A stretch of DNA of 12,771 nucleotides from Bacillota bacterium (GTDB lineage: Bacteria; Bacillota; Clostridia; Peptostreptococcales; Anaerovoracaceae), in assembly GCA_016284575.1 (NCBI GenBank), contig JAEEPD010000222.1, positions 1 through 12,771 on the forward strand, written 5' to 3'. Of the stretch, positions 1-6,271 are shown one piece after another (the first letter of the stretch is position 1; each line of letters opens with the position of its first letter). The position numbers were made by a program, and so were the translations under genes. The notes beneath the pieces were generated by a model that worked only from the letters and a program-made list of their open reading frames with translations, ran no database searches and had not been told where the DNA came from.

Positions 1-63
1 AAGCCTGTTTTCGGGTGCTAATATAGCACTTGCGTTTCGGAACTGCCGAAATCGGGTGCTTGT

Positions 64-139
64 GGATCATTAGCTCAGTTGGTAGAGCACCTGACTCTTA
101 ATCAGGGTGCCCAGGGTTCGAGTCCCTGATGATCCACCA
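64..139 (+). tRNA. tRNA-Lys (anticodon CTT)
   Basis: A full 76-base cloverleaf can be folded. The 7-bp acceptor stem pairs 64-70 with 129-135, and the anticodon stem CCTGA/TCAGG closes the loop CTCTTAA with anticodon CTT. The T arm carries TTCGAGT, and a discriminator A is followed by an encoded CCA at 137-139. Anticodon CTT reads the lysine codon AAG. No promoter is clear inside the window, so the gene may be the last member of a transcript that starts to the left. The 63 bases before it hold two small hairpins and a 9-base direct repeat but no gene. Confidence 0.97.
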
Positions 140-146
140 ATAAAGT

Positions 147-176
147 AAAAGACCTGCCGTAAGGCAGGTCTTTTTT
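147..176. terminator. Two-way intrinsic terminator between tRNA-Lys and tag
   Basis: An inverted repeat (AGACCTGCC / GGCAGGTCT, loop GTAA) at 150-171 is followed on the plus strand by a run of T to 176. On the minus strand it is followed by TTTT and an AT-rich stretch. It lies 8 bases after the tRNA and 20 bases after the tag stop, so it can end both converging transcripts. Confidence 0.9.
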
Positions 177-195
177 CGCTCAAATTCGTTTCTTC

Positions 196-747
196 TTACC
201 GGTATTCGCAGTCTTCCAGGTGATCATTCACAATACCGATCGACTGCAGGAAGGAGTAGGTAATGACCGGGCCCACAAAGCCGATCCCGCGCTTCTTCAT
301 GTCTTTGCTCATGGCAATTGAGACCTCCGACACCGTGGGGATCTCCTTCGTCGTCCTCCAGTGACCATCGATCTGCCGGCCTTCCGTAAAGCTCCATAAA
401 TAAGCGTCAAAGGAGCCGAATTCCTCCTGGATCCTCTTTACGATCTGAGCGTTCTTCCTGACGCTGTAGATCTTGTTCTTGTTCCGGATGATCCCCGGAT
501 CTGAACGCAGAGCCTCCAGCTCCTCATCGGTCATCGCGGCGCATTCATCGATTTTAAACCCATGAAACGCAGCCAGGTAAGCCGACCTCTTATGCATGAT
601 TATCTTCCATGAGAGGCCGACGCTTGCCCCCTCCAGACAGAGCATCTGGAACTGAAAGTCGTCATCATGATTTATCTTGCACCATTCCCGGTCGTGATAT
701 TCTTCCAGGAGCGGATCTCCGCTGCTCCAGCTTCTGCATTCGCTCAT
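196..747 (-). CDS. tag: DNA-3-methyladenine glycosylase I
   Basis: This base-excision-repair enzyme removes 3-methyladenine from alkylated DNA, leaving an abasic site. It acts in the cytoplasm on the chromosome. The 183-residue length fits the family (E. coli Tag is about 187). All four ligands of the Tag zinc 'snap' are visible at the expected spacing: Cys4, His18, His176 and Cys180. The substrate pocket is also present, with Tyr17 and the CLEG...GLSW block containing Glu39 and Trp47. The C-terminal segment VGPVITYSFLQSIGIVNDH is typical of the family. The ATG at 745-747 has a GGGAG-type ribosome binding site about 8 bases upstream. The gene lies 53 bases downstream of a broken coiled-coil-like gene on the same strand and may share its transcript. 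Family assignment is secure; catalytic activity is inferred from conserved residues. Confidence 0.96.
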   Translation of the reverse strand: MSECRSWSSGDPLLEEYHDREWCKINHDDDFQFQMLCLEGASVGLSWKIIMHKRSAYLAAFHGFKIDECAAMTDEELEALRSDPGIIRNKNKIYSVRKNAQIVKRIQEEFGSFDAYLWSFTEGRQIDGHWRTTKEIPTVSEVSIAMSKDMKKRGIGFVGPVITYSFLQSIGIVNDHLEDCEYR

Positions 748-800
748 ATGTCTGCTCCCTCGGTCCTGTTTATTCTTTATGCGCTTGCCTGCGGGCGGGT

Positions 801-1084
801 TTAAGCTACAGGCCCGAACATTGCGGCCCGCTGCTTTATATCTTCGGAGGGATTTGCCTTCAGCTCTTCTTTGGGCTTTTCCTCCGGAGCCTTCTCTTCG
901 AACATTTTTGCCCTGTCTTTTATGGATGCCTTTTCGGGCTGGGCATTCTGCTTTTCCGCCTCCGCTGCCCGCTCCTCAAGCTCCTTCTGCTCTGCCTCAA
1001 CCGCAAGATCTGCTTCCAGCTCCCGCAGCTCTTGTCCTTTAGCTTTTTCACTGTTACGACATGATTATAGAAAGCTTTGTCCAT
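801..1084 (-). pseudogene. Frameshifted small coiled-coil-like gene (94 codons if repaired)
   Basis: On the minus strand an open frame runs from about 1064 to the TAA at 801-803. It encodes a charged, Ala/Glu/Lys-rich sequence with strong helical character, but it lacks a usable start and is preceded by an in-frame TAA at 1065-1067. A second frame begins at ATG 1082-1084 with a loose GGA site before it, reads MDKAFYNHVVTVKK, and then turns into implausible Arg/Ser-rich sequence. The two join exactly if one A is added to the five-A run (plus-strand T run 1044-1048), giving a 94-residue protein. Its C-terminal half carries a repeated motif, SIKDRAKMF and later DIKQRAAMF. I do not recognise the family. 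The simplest reading is a one-base deletion, either a real mutation or an assembly error. The junction GAAAAAG also resembles a weak -1 slippery site, so programmed frameshifting cannot be excluded. It lies 53 bases upstream of tag, same strand. Confidence 0.55.
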
Positions 1085-1118
1085 CAGATGTCCAACAAAA
1101 AGCTTGATTTTTCAACTT

Positions 1119-1146
1119 ATTTTATCACTTTTTGGGTTTTCTGCAA
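1119..1146 (-). promoter_or_regulatory. Possible promoter for the broken gene and tag
   Basis: On the minus strand TTGCAG (plus 1141-1146) is separated by 16 bases from TAAAAT (plus 1119-1124), upstream of the ATG at 1084. The boxes are near consensus but AT-rich sequence makes chance matches likely. The remaining gap up to 1260 holds no gene. It does hold a strong hairpin, CCCGGC/GCCGGG plus an inner GGC/GCC, at 1179-1212, with no U-tract on either strand. Confidence 0.35.
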
Positions 1147-1260
1147 TCCTTTCCCGATTTTCCGGGCATGCTAAGAAGCCCGGCAGGCAGAAAATGCAAA
1201 AACGCCGCCGGGGGAAAAGGCTCTGACATCGGTCCATGGTATAAATAACCCCCTGCTCTG

Positions 1261-1269
1261 TGGTATAAT
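1261..1269 (+). promoter_or_regulatory. Extended -10 promoter for the kinase/AmmeMemoRadiSam operon
   Basis: TGGTATAAT is a perfect -10 hexamer with the TG extension; no good -35 lies at 17 bases, as often seen for extended -10 promoters. A second near copy, TGGTATAAA, lies at 1237-1245, 24 bases upstream. The predicted start near 1276 would leave a leader of about 70 bases before the TTG start at 1347. Confidence 0.55.
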
Positions 1270-1346
1270 AAGTATGATAAGGCTCGTGAGATCCTGCCGG
1301 ATAATTATGATGGCGATCCGCACGGAGCGGAGAAACGGAGGCTGCT

Positions 1347-2237
1347 TTGAATATCATAACCAGAGAACCCATAACAGAAGGCTGGTCAGGAGATAAGAAA
1401 TACCGTGTCACAGACGAAAAGGGCACCGCGTTTCTTCTTCGCATCTCTGACATCGAAAAGCGTGAAAAAAAGCAGGAGGAGTTTGAGATGATGCAGCGAA
1501 TCGCAGCCCTTGGAGTCCCCATGTGCCAGCCGGTGGAATTCGGCGTCTGCGAGGAGGGCGTTTATTCCATACAGAGCTGGATAGAGGGAAAAGGCGCTGA
1601 GGAGACTATCCCGGCCCTTCCCGGAAGAGAACAGTATGAATACGGCCTTGAAGCGGGACGCATACTGCAGAAGATCCATTCCATCCCGGCGCCGCAAGAG
1701 CAGGAGGACTGGGCTGTCAGGTTCAACCGCAAGATCGATACCAAGATCAGAAAATACGGTGAATGCCCCATAAAATACCCGAAGGGGCAAGCCTTTATCG
1801 ATTATATCAATGCCAACCGCCAGCTGCTGGAGGGAAGGCCCCAGGTCTTCCACCACGGGGATTATCACATCGGAAACATGATGACAGACCGCAGCGGAAG
1901 GCTTTATATCATCGATTTCGACCGCAGCGATTTCGGGGACCCCTGGGAGGAATTCAACCGCATAGTCTGGAGCGCTCAGAAGGCGCCTGTTTTTGCCTCC
2001 GGCATGGTGGATGGCTATTTTGGAGGCAGGGTCCCTATGGATTTCTGGAGGCTCCTTGCCCTGTATATTTCGAGCAATACGCTGTCGTCGGTCTACTGGG
2101 CCATACCCTTCGGGGAGGACCAGGTGAATGTCATGCTGAAGCAGGCAGAGGAGGTGCTGGCCTGGTATGCCGACATGACCGACCCGGTGCCTGCATGGTA
2201 TGTTGATAAAAACAAAGGAGATGCAGCATGGCTGTGA
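1347..2237 (+). CDS. Aminoglycoside phosphotransferase/choline kinase-fold small-molecule kinase
   Basis: This protein of 296 residues belongs to the APH superfamily (PF01636), which transfers the gamma-phosphate of ATP to hydroxyls of small molecules such as choline, amino sugars and aminoglycosides. The catalytic loop is HGDYHIGN (170-177, catalytic Asp172). The metal-binding IDFD lies at 189-192, followed by the family-typical DFGDPWEEF. The N-terminal lobe is recognisable (WSGDKKYRV...LLRI), with a Lys/Arg-rich stretch after it. The start is TTG, supported by GGAGG at 1337-1341 six bases... close upstream; no in-frame ATG gives a complete N lobe. The last 10 bases overlap the start of the MEMO-AMMECR1 gene, so the two are probably translationally coupled. 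Substrate is unknown. Family membership does not imply antibiotic resistance, and nothing here suggests it; the setting is a metabolic operon. Confidence 0.88.
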   Translation: MNIITREPITEGWSGDKKYRVTDEKGTAFLLRISDIEKREKKQEEFEMMQRIAALGVPMCQPVEFGVCEEGVYSIQSWIEGKGAEETIPALPGREQYEYGLEAGRILQKIHSIPAPQEQEDWAVRFNRKIDTKIRKYGECPIKYPKGQAFIDYINANRQLLEGRPQVFHHGDYHIGNMMTDRSGRLYIIDFDRSDFGDPWEEFNRIVWSAQKAPVFASGMVDGYFGGRVPMDFWRLLALYISSNTLSSVYWAIPFGEDQVNVMLKQAEEVLAWYADMTDPVPAWYVDKNKGDAAWL

Positions 2238-3613
2238 TTGCCGCGTTTATGGTTCCGCACCCGCCCATGATAGTGCCTGAGGTCGGACGGGGCAGCGAGG
2301 AACAGATACTTGAGACGACCAGGGCCTACGAGAGAGTGGCGGAGGAAATTGCCGTCCTTGAGCCTGAAACCATAATAATCACAAGTCCCCATTCCATACT
2401 GTATGCGGACTATTTCCACATATCGCCGGGGAAGGGTGCGACGGGCTCCTTCAGCCGCTTCGGGGCTCCCGGGGTGCGGTTTTCAGAGCGCTACGACAGG
2501 GCTTTTGTAAAGCGGCTCTGCGAGCTGGCGGAGGCAGAGGCCTTTCCCGCGGGGACCCTCGGAGAGCGGGATGCTTCCCTTGACCATGGGACCATGGTGC
2601 CCCTGTGGTTCATAAGAAAAAAGTACGCCGGAGGAGAGATAGTCCGCATAGGGCTTTCCGGGCTGCCGCTGGCGGACCATTACCGCCTGGGCCAGCTGAT
2701 TGCAAGGGCTTCGGAGGATACGGGGAAGCGTGCGGTGATCATCGCCAGCGGCGATCTTTCCCACAAGCTGCAGGAATATGGGCCCTACGGCTTTGCACCC
2801 GAGGGACCGGAATACGACCGCAGGATAATGGATGTCTGCGGCAGGGCAGCCTTCGGTGAACTTTTTGATTTTGACGATGCCTTCTGCGACAGGGCCGCGG
2901 AGTGCGGTCACAGGTCCTTCGTCATAATGGCAGGGGCCTTCGACGGGCTTGCCGTAAGGGCGGAGGCGCTGTCCCACCAGGATGTGACCGGCGTGGGCTA
3001 CGGCATCTGCACCTTCTACCCGGAGGGGAAGGATGAAGCCAGGCATTTTCTGAAGGCCTACGAGGAACGGATAGAACGCGAGTGCCGGGAGAAGGCCGAA
3101 AAAAGCGATGCATATGTGAAGCTGGCCAGGGCCTCTGTGGAGGCCTGGGTCCGGGAGCACAGGCGCCTTTCAGTGCCGGAGGGACTTCCGGAGGAGCTTT
3201 TATCCCGCCGGGCGGGAGCCTTCGTGTCACTTCATAAGGATAGTCAGCTGAGGGGCTGCATCGGCACCATAGCGCCCACCTGCGAAAGCCTGGCGGAGGA
3301 GATAGTTCAGAACGCTGTCAGCGCCTGTTCGAGAGACCCCCGCTTTTCGCCTGTAACTGCAAGGGAGCTTGCCAGCCTTGAGATAAGTGTTGACGTTCTT
3401 GGAGAGCCCGAGCCCATAGCTTCCCCGGACCAGCTGGATGTGAAGCGCTACGGAGTTATCGTAAGCTGCGGCTCCAGGCGGGGGCTGCTGCTTCCGGACC
3501 TTGAGGGCGTGGACACGGCGGAGGACCAGATACGCATAGCGCGCCAGAAGGGCGGAATACGGGAGTCCGAGCCCTACAGGCTGGAGCGCTTCGAGGTGGT
3601 GCGCCATTACTAA
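2228..3613 (+). CDS. Fused AmmeMemoRadiSam protein B (MEMO-like) and protein A (AMMECR1)
   Basis: This 461-residue protein joins two domains that are separate proteins in many organisms. Residues 1 to about 265 are a MEMO/class III extradiol-dioxygenase-like (LigB-fold) domain with histidines at the positions expected for a metal pocket: HPP (His11), SPH (His55), DHG (His120) and SGDLSH (His179). Residues from about 290 to 461 are an AMMECR1 domain with its signature LRGCIGT (341-347) and the conserved CSRDPRFSPVT segment. The ATG at 2228 has AAAGGAG at 2214-2220, seven bases upstream, inside the end of the kinase gene. The radical SAM partner follows after 102 bases. The three-part AmmeMemoRadiSam set is recognised from co-occurrence across prokaryotes. 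To my knowledge its reaction is not firmly established, so I name only the family. Fusion of B and A supports physical association of the two domains. Confidence 0.93.
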   Translation: MAVIAAFMVPHPPMIVPEVGRGSEEQILETTRAYERVAEEIAVLEPETIIITSPHSILYADYFHISPGKGATGSFSRFGAPGVRFSERYDRAFVKRLCELAEAEAFPAGTLGERDASLDHGTMVPLWFIRKKYAGGEIVRIGLSGLPLADHYRLGQLIARASEDTGKRAVIIASGDLSHKLQEYGPYGFAPEGPEYDRRIMDVCGRAAFGELFDFDDAFCDRAAECGHRSFVIMAGAFDGLAVRAEALSHQDVTGVGYGICTFYPEGKDEARHFLKAYEERIERECREKAEKSDAYVKLARASVEAWVREHRRLSVPEGLPEELLSRRAGAFVSLHKDSQLRGCIGTIAPTCESLAEEIVQNAVSACSRDPRFSPVTARELASLEISVDVLGEPEPIASPDQLDVKRYGVIVSCGSRRGLLLPDLEGVDTAEDQIRIARQKGGIRESEPYRLERFEVVRHY

Positions 3614-3631
3614 AGCATCGGAACTGACCCG

Positions 3632-3659
3632 AAGCGGCAAACCTAAAGCGGCAAAGCCT
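3632..3659 (+). repeat. Two-copy 14-base tandem repeat in the operon's internal gap
   Basis: AAGCGGCAAA occurs at 3632-3641 and again at 3646-3655, giving two near-identical 14-base units. It is followed at 3661-3686 by an inverted repeat (AGGCCAT / ATGGCCT, 12-base loop) just before the ribosome binding site of the radical SAM gene. No U-tract follows, so it is not an intrinsic terminator. It could affect mRNA stability or translation, or mean nothing. Confidence 0.5.
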
Positions 3660-3715
3660 GAGGCCATTTTAAAGGTCTGATGGCCTGCCGGCGGATTCTG
3701 AAAAGGAGAATAGAC

Positions 3716-4564
3716 ATGCCTGAATGCGGAGTCTGTTTCAGACATTGCAATATAGAGGAGGGGCAGACGGGTTTTTGCGGAGCCCGCATTGCAAGAAATG
3801 GCAGAGTCGAAGCCCTGAATTACGGGAGGATCTCTTCCATTGCGCTGGACCCCATAGAGAAAAAGCCCCTCGCCCGCTTTTTTCCGGGCAGCAGGATACT
3901 TTCCGTGGGGAGCTTTGGCTGCAATCTGCGCTGTCCCTTCTGCCAGAACCACGAGATCTCATGGTCCGCTCAGGCCGCAGCCTATGCCAAAACAGCGGAA
4001 TCCATGAGCCCTGAGACCCTGGTGGAGCTTGCTCTTGCTGCAAAGAAAAGAGGAAATATAGGCATCGCCTTCACGTACAACGAGCCCCTCATCGGCTATG
4101 AATTCGTGCGGGATACGGCAAAGCTGGCGAAGGCCGAAGGCCTTAAAAATGTTATGGTCACCAACGGGACCGCAGAACTTCCCGTGCTGGAGGAGCTGGC
4201 GCCCTGTATCGATGCCATGAACATAGACCTTAAGGGCTTTACGGACCGCTACTACACCAGGGTCCTGGACGGTGACCGCCGCCAGGTCATGGACTTCATA
4301 AAGGAGGCAGTAAAGGGCTGCCACGTGGAGCTGACCACCCTGATAGTCCCCGGCGAAAACGACAGCGAGGAGGAGATGCGGGAGCTGTCCGGATGGGTCA
4401 GCCAGCTCAAAAACCCGGACGGAGAGGACGTGCCTCTTCATATCTCCCGCTTCTTCCCCCATTTTCACATGACCGACCGGCCCGCCACGGACGTGGGACT
4501 GGTCTACCGCCTGGCGGAGACGGCAAGGGAGAGGCTGAAATACGTTTATACAGGAAACTGCTGA
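3716..4564 (+). CDS. AmmeMemoRadiSam system radical SAM enzyme
   Basis: This protein is 282 residues long from the start chosen here. The radical SAM cluster motif CxxxCxxC is at Cys69, Cys73 and Cys76 (CNLRCPFC), which binds the [4Fe-4S] cluster that cleaves S-adenosylmethionine. It is preceded by an N-terminal Cys cluster (Cys4, Cys7, Cys11, Cys21) typical of this subfamily and of pyruvate formate-lyase-activase relatives. Further family marks are TYNEP (120-124), MNIDLKGF (168-175) and HISRFFP (242-248). ATG 3716 is preferred over an in-frame ATG at 3680 because AAGGAG at 3703-3708 lies seven bases upstream and MPEC matches the family's usual opening. The protein ends at KYVYTGNC. As I recall, many family members continue with a further Cys-containing tail, so this looks like a short form. 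It shares an operon with the fused MEMO-AMMECR1 protein. The substrate is unknown. Confidence 0.93.
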   Translation: MPECGVCFRHCNIEEGQTGFCGARIARNGRVEALNYGRISSIALDPIEKKPLARFFPGSRILSVGSFGCNLRCPFCQNHEISWSAQAAAYAKTAESMSPETLVELALAAKKRGNIGIAFTYNEPLIGYEFVRDTAKLAKAEGLKNVMVTNGTAELPVLEELAPCIDAMNIDLKGFTDRYYTRVLDGDRRQVMDFIKEAVKGCHVELTTLIVPGENDSEEEMRELSGWVSQLKNPDGEDVPLHISRFFPHFHMTDRPATDVGLVYRLAETARERLKYVYTGNC

Positions 4565-4568
4565 ATTA

Positions 4569-4603
4569 AAAGGACCGGAACAGGTGATGCTCCGGTCCTT
4601 TTT
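4569..4603. terminator. Two-way terminator between the radical SAM and DUF2284 genes
   Basis: An 11-bp inverted repeat (AAAGGACCGGA at 4569-4579, TCCGGTCCTTT at 4591-4601, 11-base loop) runs into T's on the plus strand. On the minus strand it ends in TTTTAATT. It is placed between two converging stop codons, 4 bases after one and 25 bases after the other. Confidence 0.88.
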
Positions 4604-4628
4604 GCGTTTGTCAGAATTGGCCCCGCTG

Positions 4629-5183
4629 TCAGAACAGCAGTGCGCCAAAATATGTTACCGTGTTTTTCCCGTTGTTATAGCTTATCCCGCAGCTTTGCGC
4701 CAGCTCGCTCACGTTCAGGCCGTAGCCCTCTATGGGGTGATGCAGAAGCTCTGGGAAGCGGCAGGGAGCATCAGGATAAGTGCACTCGCTGCAGAGCCGG
4801 CAGCTTCCTACGGACAGCACAAATATTCGGTCCGGTCCAAGAAGCTCCTTTGCGAAGGTCTCAAGCCCGGGCAGAGACCTTCTGAAGTCCCTCATTCCCT
4901 CCTGCATGCCCTCAAAGTCGAAGCTGTCCTCCAGATCGTATTTTTTCGTGAACAGAAGCATATTGCCGTAGGACAGGATCTTCTCCCTGCCCTCCTCGAA
5001 GCTTCCGAAGGCCGGCGGACACACCCAGTTGGCGCCATAGCAGCCGCACTGATTGCCCTCGCAGATGGCCCTGAGCTCCGGATAGAAGACGATGCTGTCC
5101 ATATCCACGTATTCAGCCTGAAAAAAGCCCCCCGAAAGGGCAGCCTCTCTTATGGAATCTCTTAAACTTTCGTCTTTTTTCAT
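4629..5183 (-). CDS. DUF2284 cysteine-rich predicted metal-binding protein
   Basis: This 184-residue protein matches the DUF2284 (PF10050) pattern. The first Cys cluster is Cys41, Cys46, Cys48 and Cys55 within CGCYGANWVCPP. The second is Cys128, Cys131, Cys134 and Cys141, within CRLCSECTYPDAPCRFP. Another Cys lies at 165. Eight clustered cysteines in two sets suggest iron-sulphur clusters or structural zinc, which fits an anaerobe. No signal peptide or membrane segment is visible, so it is probably cytoplasmic. The ATG at 5181-5183 has AAGGAG seven bases upstream, and a good promoter lies 40-67 bases upstream. It faces the AmmeMemoRadiSam operon tail to tail and is transcribed separately. The function is not known; the assignment is to the family only. 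Confidence 0.88.
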   Translation of the reverse strand: MKKDESLRDSIREAALSGGFFQAEYVDMDSIVFYPELRAICEGNQCGCYGANWVCPPAFGSFEEGREKILSYGNMLLFTKKYDLEDSFDFEGMQEGMRDFRRSLPGLETFAKELLGPDRIFVLSVGSCRLCSECTYPDAPCRFPELLHHPIEGYGLNVSELAQSCGISYNNGKNTVTYFGALLF

Positions 5184-5221
5184 GGCTTAGCTCCTTCTGC
5201 CGCATTGCTCCGGTCTTTTTC

Positions 5222-5250
5222 ATCATATCAGCAATGCGCGCCGCGTTCAA
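5222..5250 (-). promoter_or_regulatory. Promoter of the DUF2284 gene
   Basis: On the minus strand TTGAAC (plus 5245-5250) and TATGAT (plus 5222-5227) are separated by exactly 17 bases. The predicted start of transcription is about 30 bases before the ATG at 5183. This is one of the better sigma-70-type matches in the window. Confidence 0.65.
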
Positions 5251-5280
5251 TAGCCCTGCAGGCGTCACCATCCATCAACG

Positions 5281-5317
5281 AAAAAACAGCGGCGGCGGAC
5301 AATATCCACAGCTGCTG
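5281..5317 (-). terminator. Intrinsic terminator of the DUF4177 gene
   Basis: On the minus strand a 13-bp stem with two mismatches (arms plus 5305-5317 and 5287-5299, loop 5300-5304) is followed directly by six U's (plus 5281-5286). It lies 31 bases after the DUF4177 stop. It separates that gene from the DUF2284 promoter, so the two are independent units. Confidence 0.75.
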
Positions 5318-5347
5318 CTTCATCTTAGGGTCACCATATTCTTTTTC

Positions 5348-5521
5348 CTATGCAGCGACGTATTCCACGTCTCTTTCGAAGGTTATCAGAAGGCTTATCC
5401 ACCAGTAGCTCCAGTAGGTGACGCTTACGACCCTCCAGCCCTGATGCGCCATCTCGTTCATGACCCATTCGGCCTCATTCTGAGAGGTCTTTATTACTCT
5501 GTACTCTTTCATTGTGTTCAT
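5348..5521 (-). CDS. DUF4177 domain small protein
   Basis: This 57-residue protein is a short DUF4177-type (PF13783) domain. It opens with MNTMKEYRVIKT and has the typical core MNEMAHQGWRVVSV. The domain is expected to be a small alpha/beta fold found alone or repeated in Bacillota. No function is established that I know of. An Ala/aromatic-rich strand (TYWSYWWISLLITFERD) follows the core. ATG 5519-5521 is preferred because AAAGGAG (plus 5529-5535) lies seven bases upstream. A longer reading to 5548 would place the ribosome binding site inside the gene. It has its own terminator and a weak upstream promoter. Confidence 0.8.
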   Translation of the reverse strand: MNTMKEYRVIKTSQNEAEWVMNEMAHQGWRVVSVTYWSYWWISLLITFERDVEYVAA

Positions 5522-5612
5522 TGCGCATCTCCTTTCCGCAGGGGCCATCTGCCCGCGCTGTTTCCTTTTGATAATATATTACCCTTCCCCTGCAGCCCTA
5601 TCCATGAACAAA

Positions 5613-5642
5613 AGTATAAAATAAGCCCGTCTATCCTTCCAA
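5613..5642 (-). promoter_or_regulatory. Possible promoter of the DUF4177 gene
   Basis: On the minus strand TTGGAA (plus 5637-5642) and TATACT (plus 5613-5618) are 18 bases apart, which would give a leader of about 85 bases. Another AT-rich stretch, TAATATATTAT, lies closer to the gene without a matching -35. Confidence 0.35.
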
Positions 5643-5690
5643 AACAGCAAATAGAACGCATATCTTTATTATTTCCCGGCGGATTTGTAG

Positions 5691-5696
5691 TATAAT
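5691..5696 (+). promoter_or_regulatory. -10 box of the phosphatase-NUDIX operon promoter
   Basis: A perfect TATAAT lies 32 bases before the GTG start at 5729. The -35 at 17 bases (ATTATT) is poor. The predicted transcription start is near 5703, giving a leader of about 25 bases that holds the ribosome binding site CGGAGG. Confidence 0.5.
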
Positions 5697-5728
5697 AAAA
5701 ACAAATATGATCAAATCGGAGGCGCACT

Positions 5729-6253
5729 GTGTTTTATTTTGTCAGACACGGAAAAACGGATTACAGCGAAAGGAATACCGGCATTTATCAGGGCTTCGGC
5801 GCTGAGCTGGCTCCCCTTTCGGAAGAAGGAATAAAGCAGATAAAAAAGACGGCAAAGGATAAGAGGCTCAAGGGGGCGGACATAATCATAAGCTCGCCCT
5901 ATACCAGGGCTCTGCAGACGGCAGCCATACTGTCCAGAAAGCTGGACGTAAAGATAGCCGTGGAGACGGATCTTCACGAGTGGGTGGCAGACAAAAGCTA
6001 CAGCTGGATCGACGATGAGACGGCGGACAGACATTACGATGAATTTGCCGCCGGAGAGGGCCGCTATCCCGAGGGCGAGGACCGGCCCTGGGAGGACGCA
6101 CAGACCATCAAACAGCGGGTTCTCGCGGTACTGAAGAAATACGCCGGATATAAAAAGGTTATCGTGGTGGGCCACGGCATGATGATACAGGCGACAACCG
6201 GCTGCGCGCACCCGGATAACGGCCAGATCGTAGAATTCAGGCTGGATGAATAG
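5729..6253 (+). CDS. Histidine phosphatase family protein (phosphoglycerate mutase-like)
   Basis: This 174-residue protein of the branch-1 histidine phosphatase superfamily forms a phosphohistidine intermediate while hydrolysing or moving phosphates. The RHG motif is at 6-8 with nucleophile His7. The second phosphate-pocket arginine is Arg60 in SSPYTRALQT, a likely acid is Glu84 in DLHEW, and the second catalytic histidine is His149 in VVGHG. The start is GTG at 5729-5731, set by GGAGG at 5718-5722 six bases upstream and by MFYFVRHG matching family N-termini. It is first in an apparent three-gene operon, 18 bases before the NUDIX gene. Substrate cannot be told from sequence; the small size argues for a phosphatase rather than glycolytic phosphoglycerate mutase. 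Confidence 0.93.
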   Translation: MFYFVRHGKTDYSERNTGIYQGFGAELAPLSEEGIKQIKKTAKDKRLKGADIIISSPYTRALQTAAILSRKLDVKIAVETDLHEWVADKSYSWIDDETADRHYDEFAAGEGRYPEGEDRPWEDAQTIKQRVLAVLKKYAGYKKVIVVGHGMMIQATTGCAHPDNGQIVEFRLDE

Positions 6254-6271
6254 CCTGAGGAGGCCGGATAA

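Noticed and set aside
609..1064. Plus-strand open frame of 151 codons
   Set aside because: It runs antisense to tag and to the broken coiled-coil-like gene. Its Leu/Cys/Arg-rich product has no family look, and it has no ribosome binding site.
1347..2237. Antibiotic resistance gene
   Set aside because: The APH fold is shared with many metabolic kinases. The gene is embedded in a metabolic operon with no mobile element, and no resistance-type subfamily is recognised.
3680..3715. Upstream ATG as the start of the radical SAM protein
   Set aside because: It has no good ribosome binding site, it lies in the arm of an inverted repeat, and the added residues do not match the family. AAGGAG is well placed for ATG 3716.
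5228..5323. Minus-strand 31-codon frame with a hydrophobic start
   Set aside because: It has no ribosome binding site and overlaps both the DUF4177 terminator and the DUF2284 promoter, which explain this stretch better.
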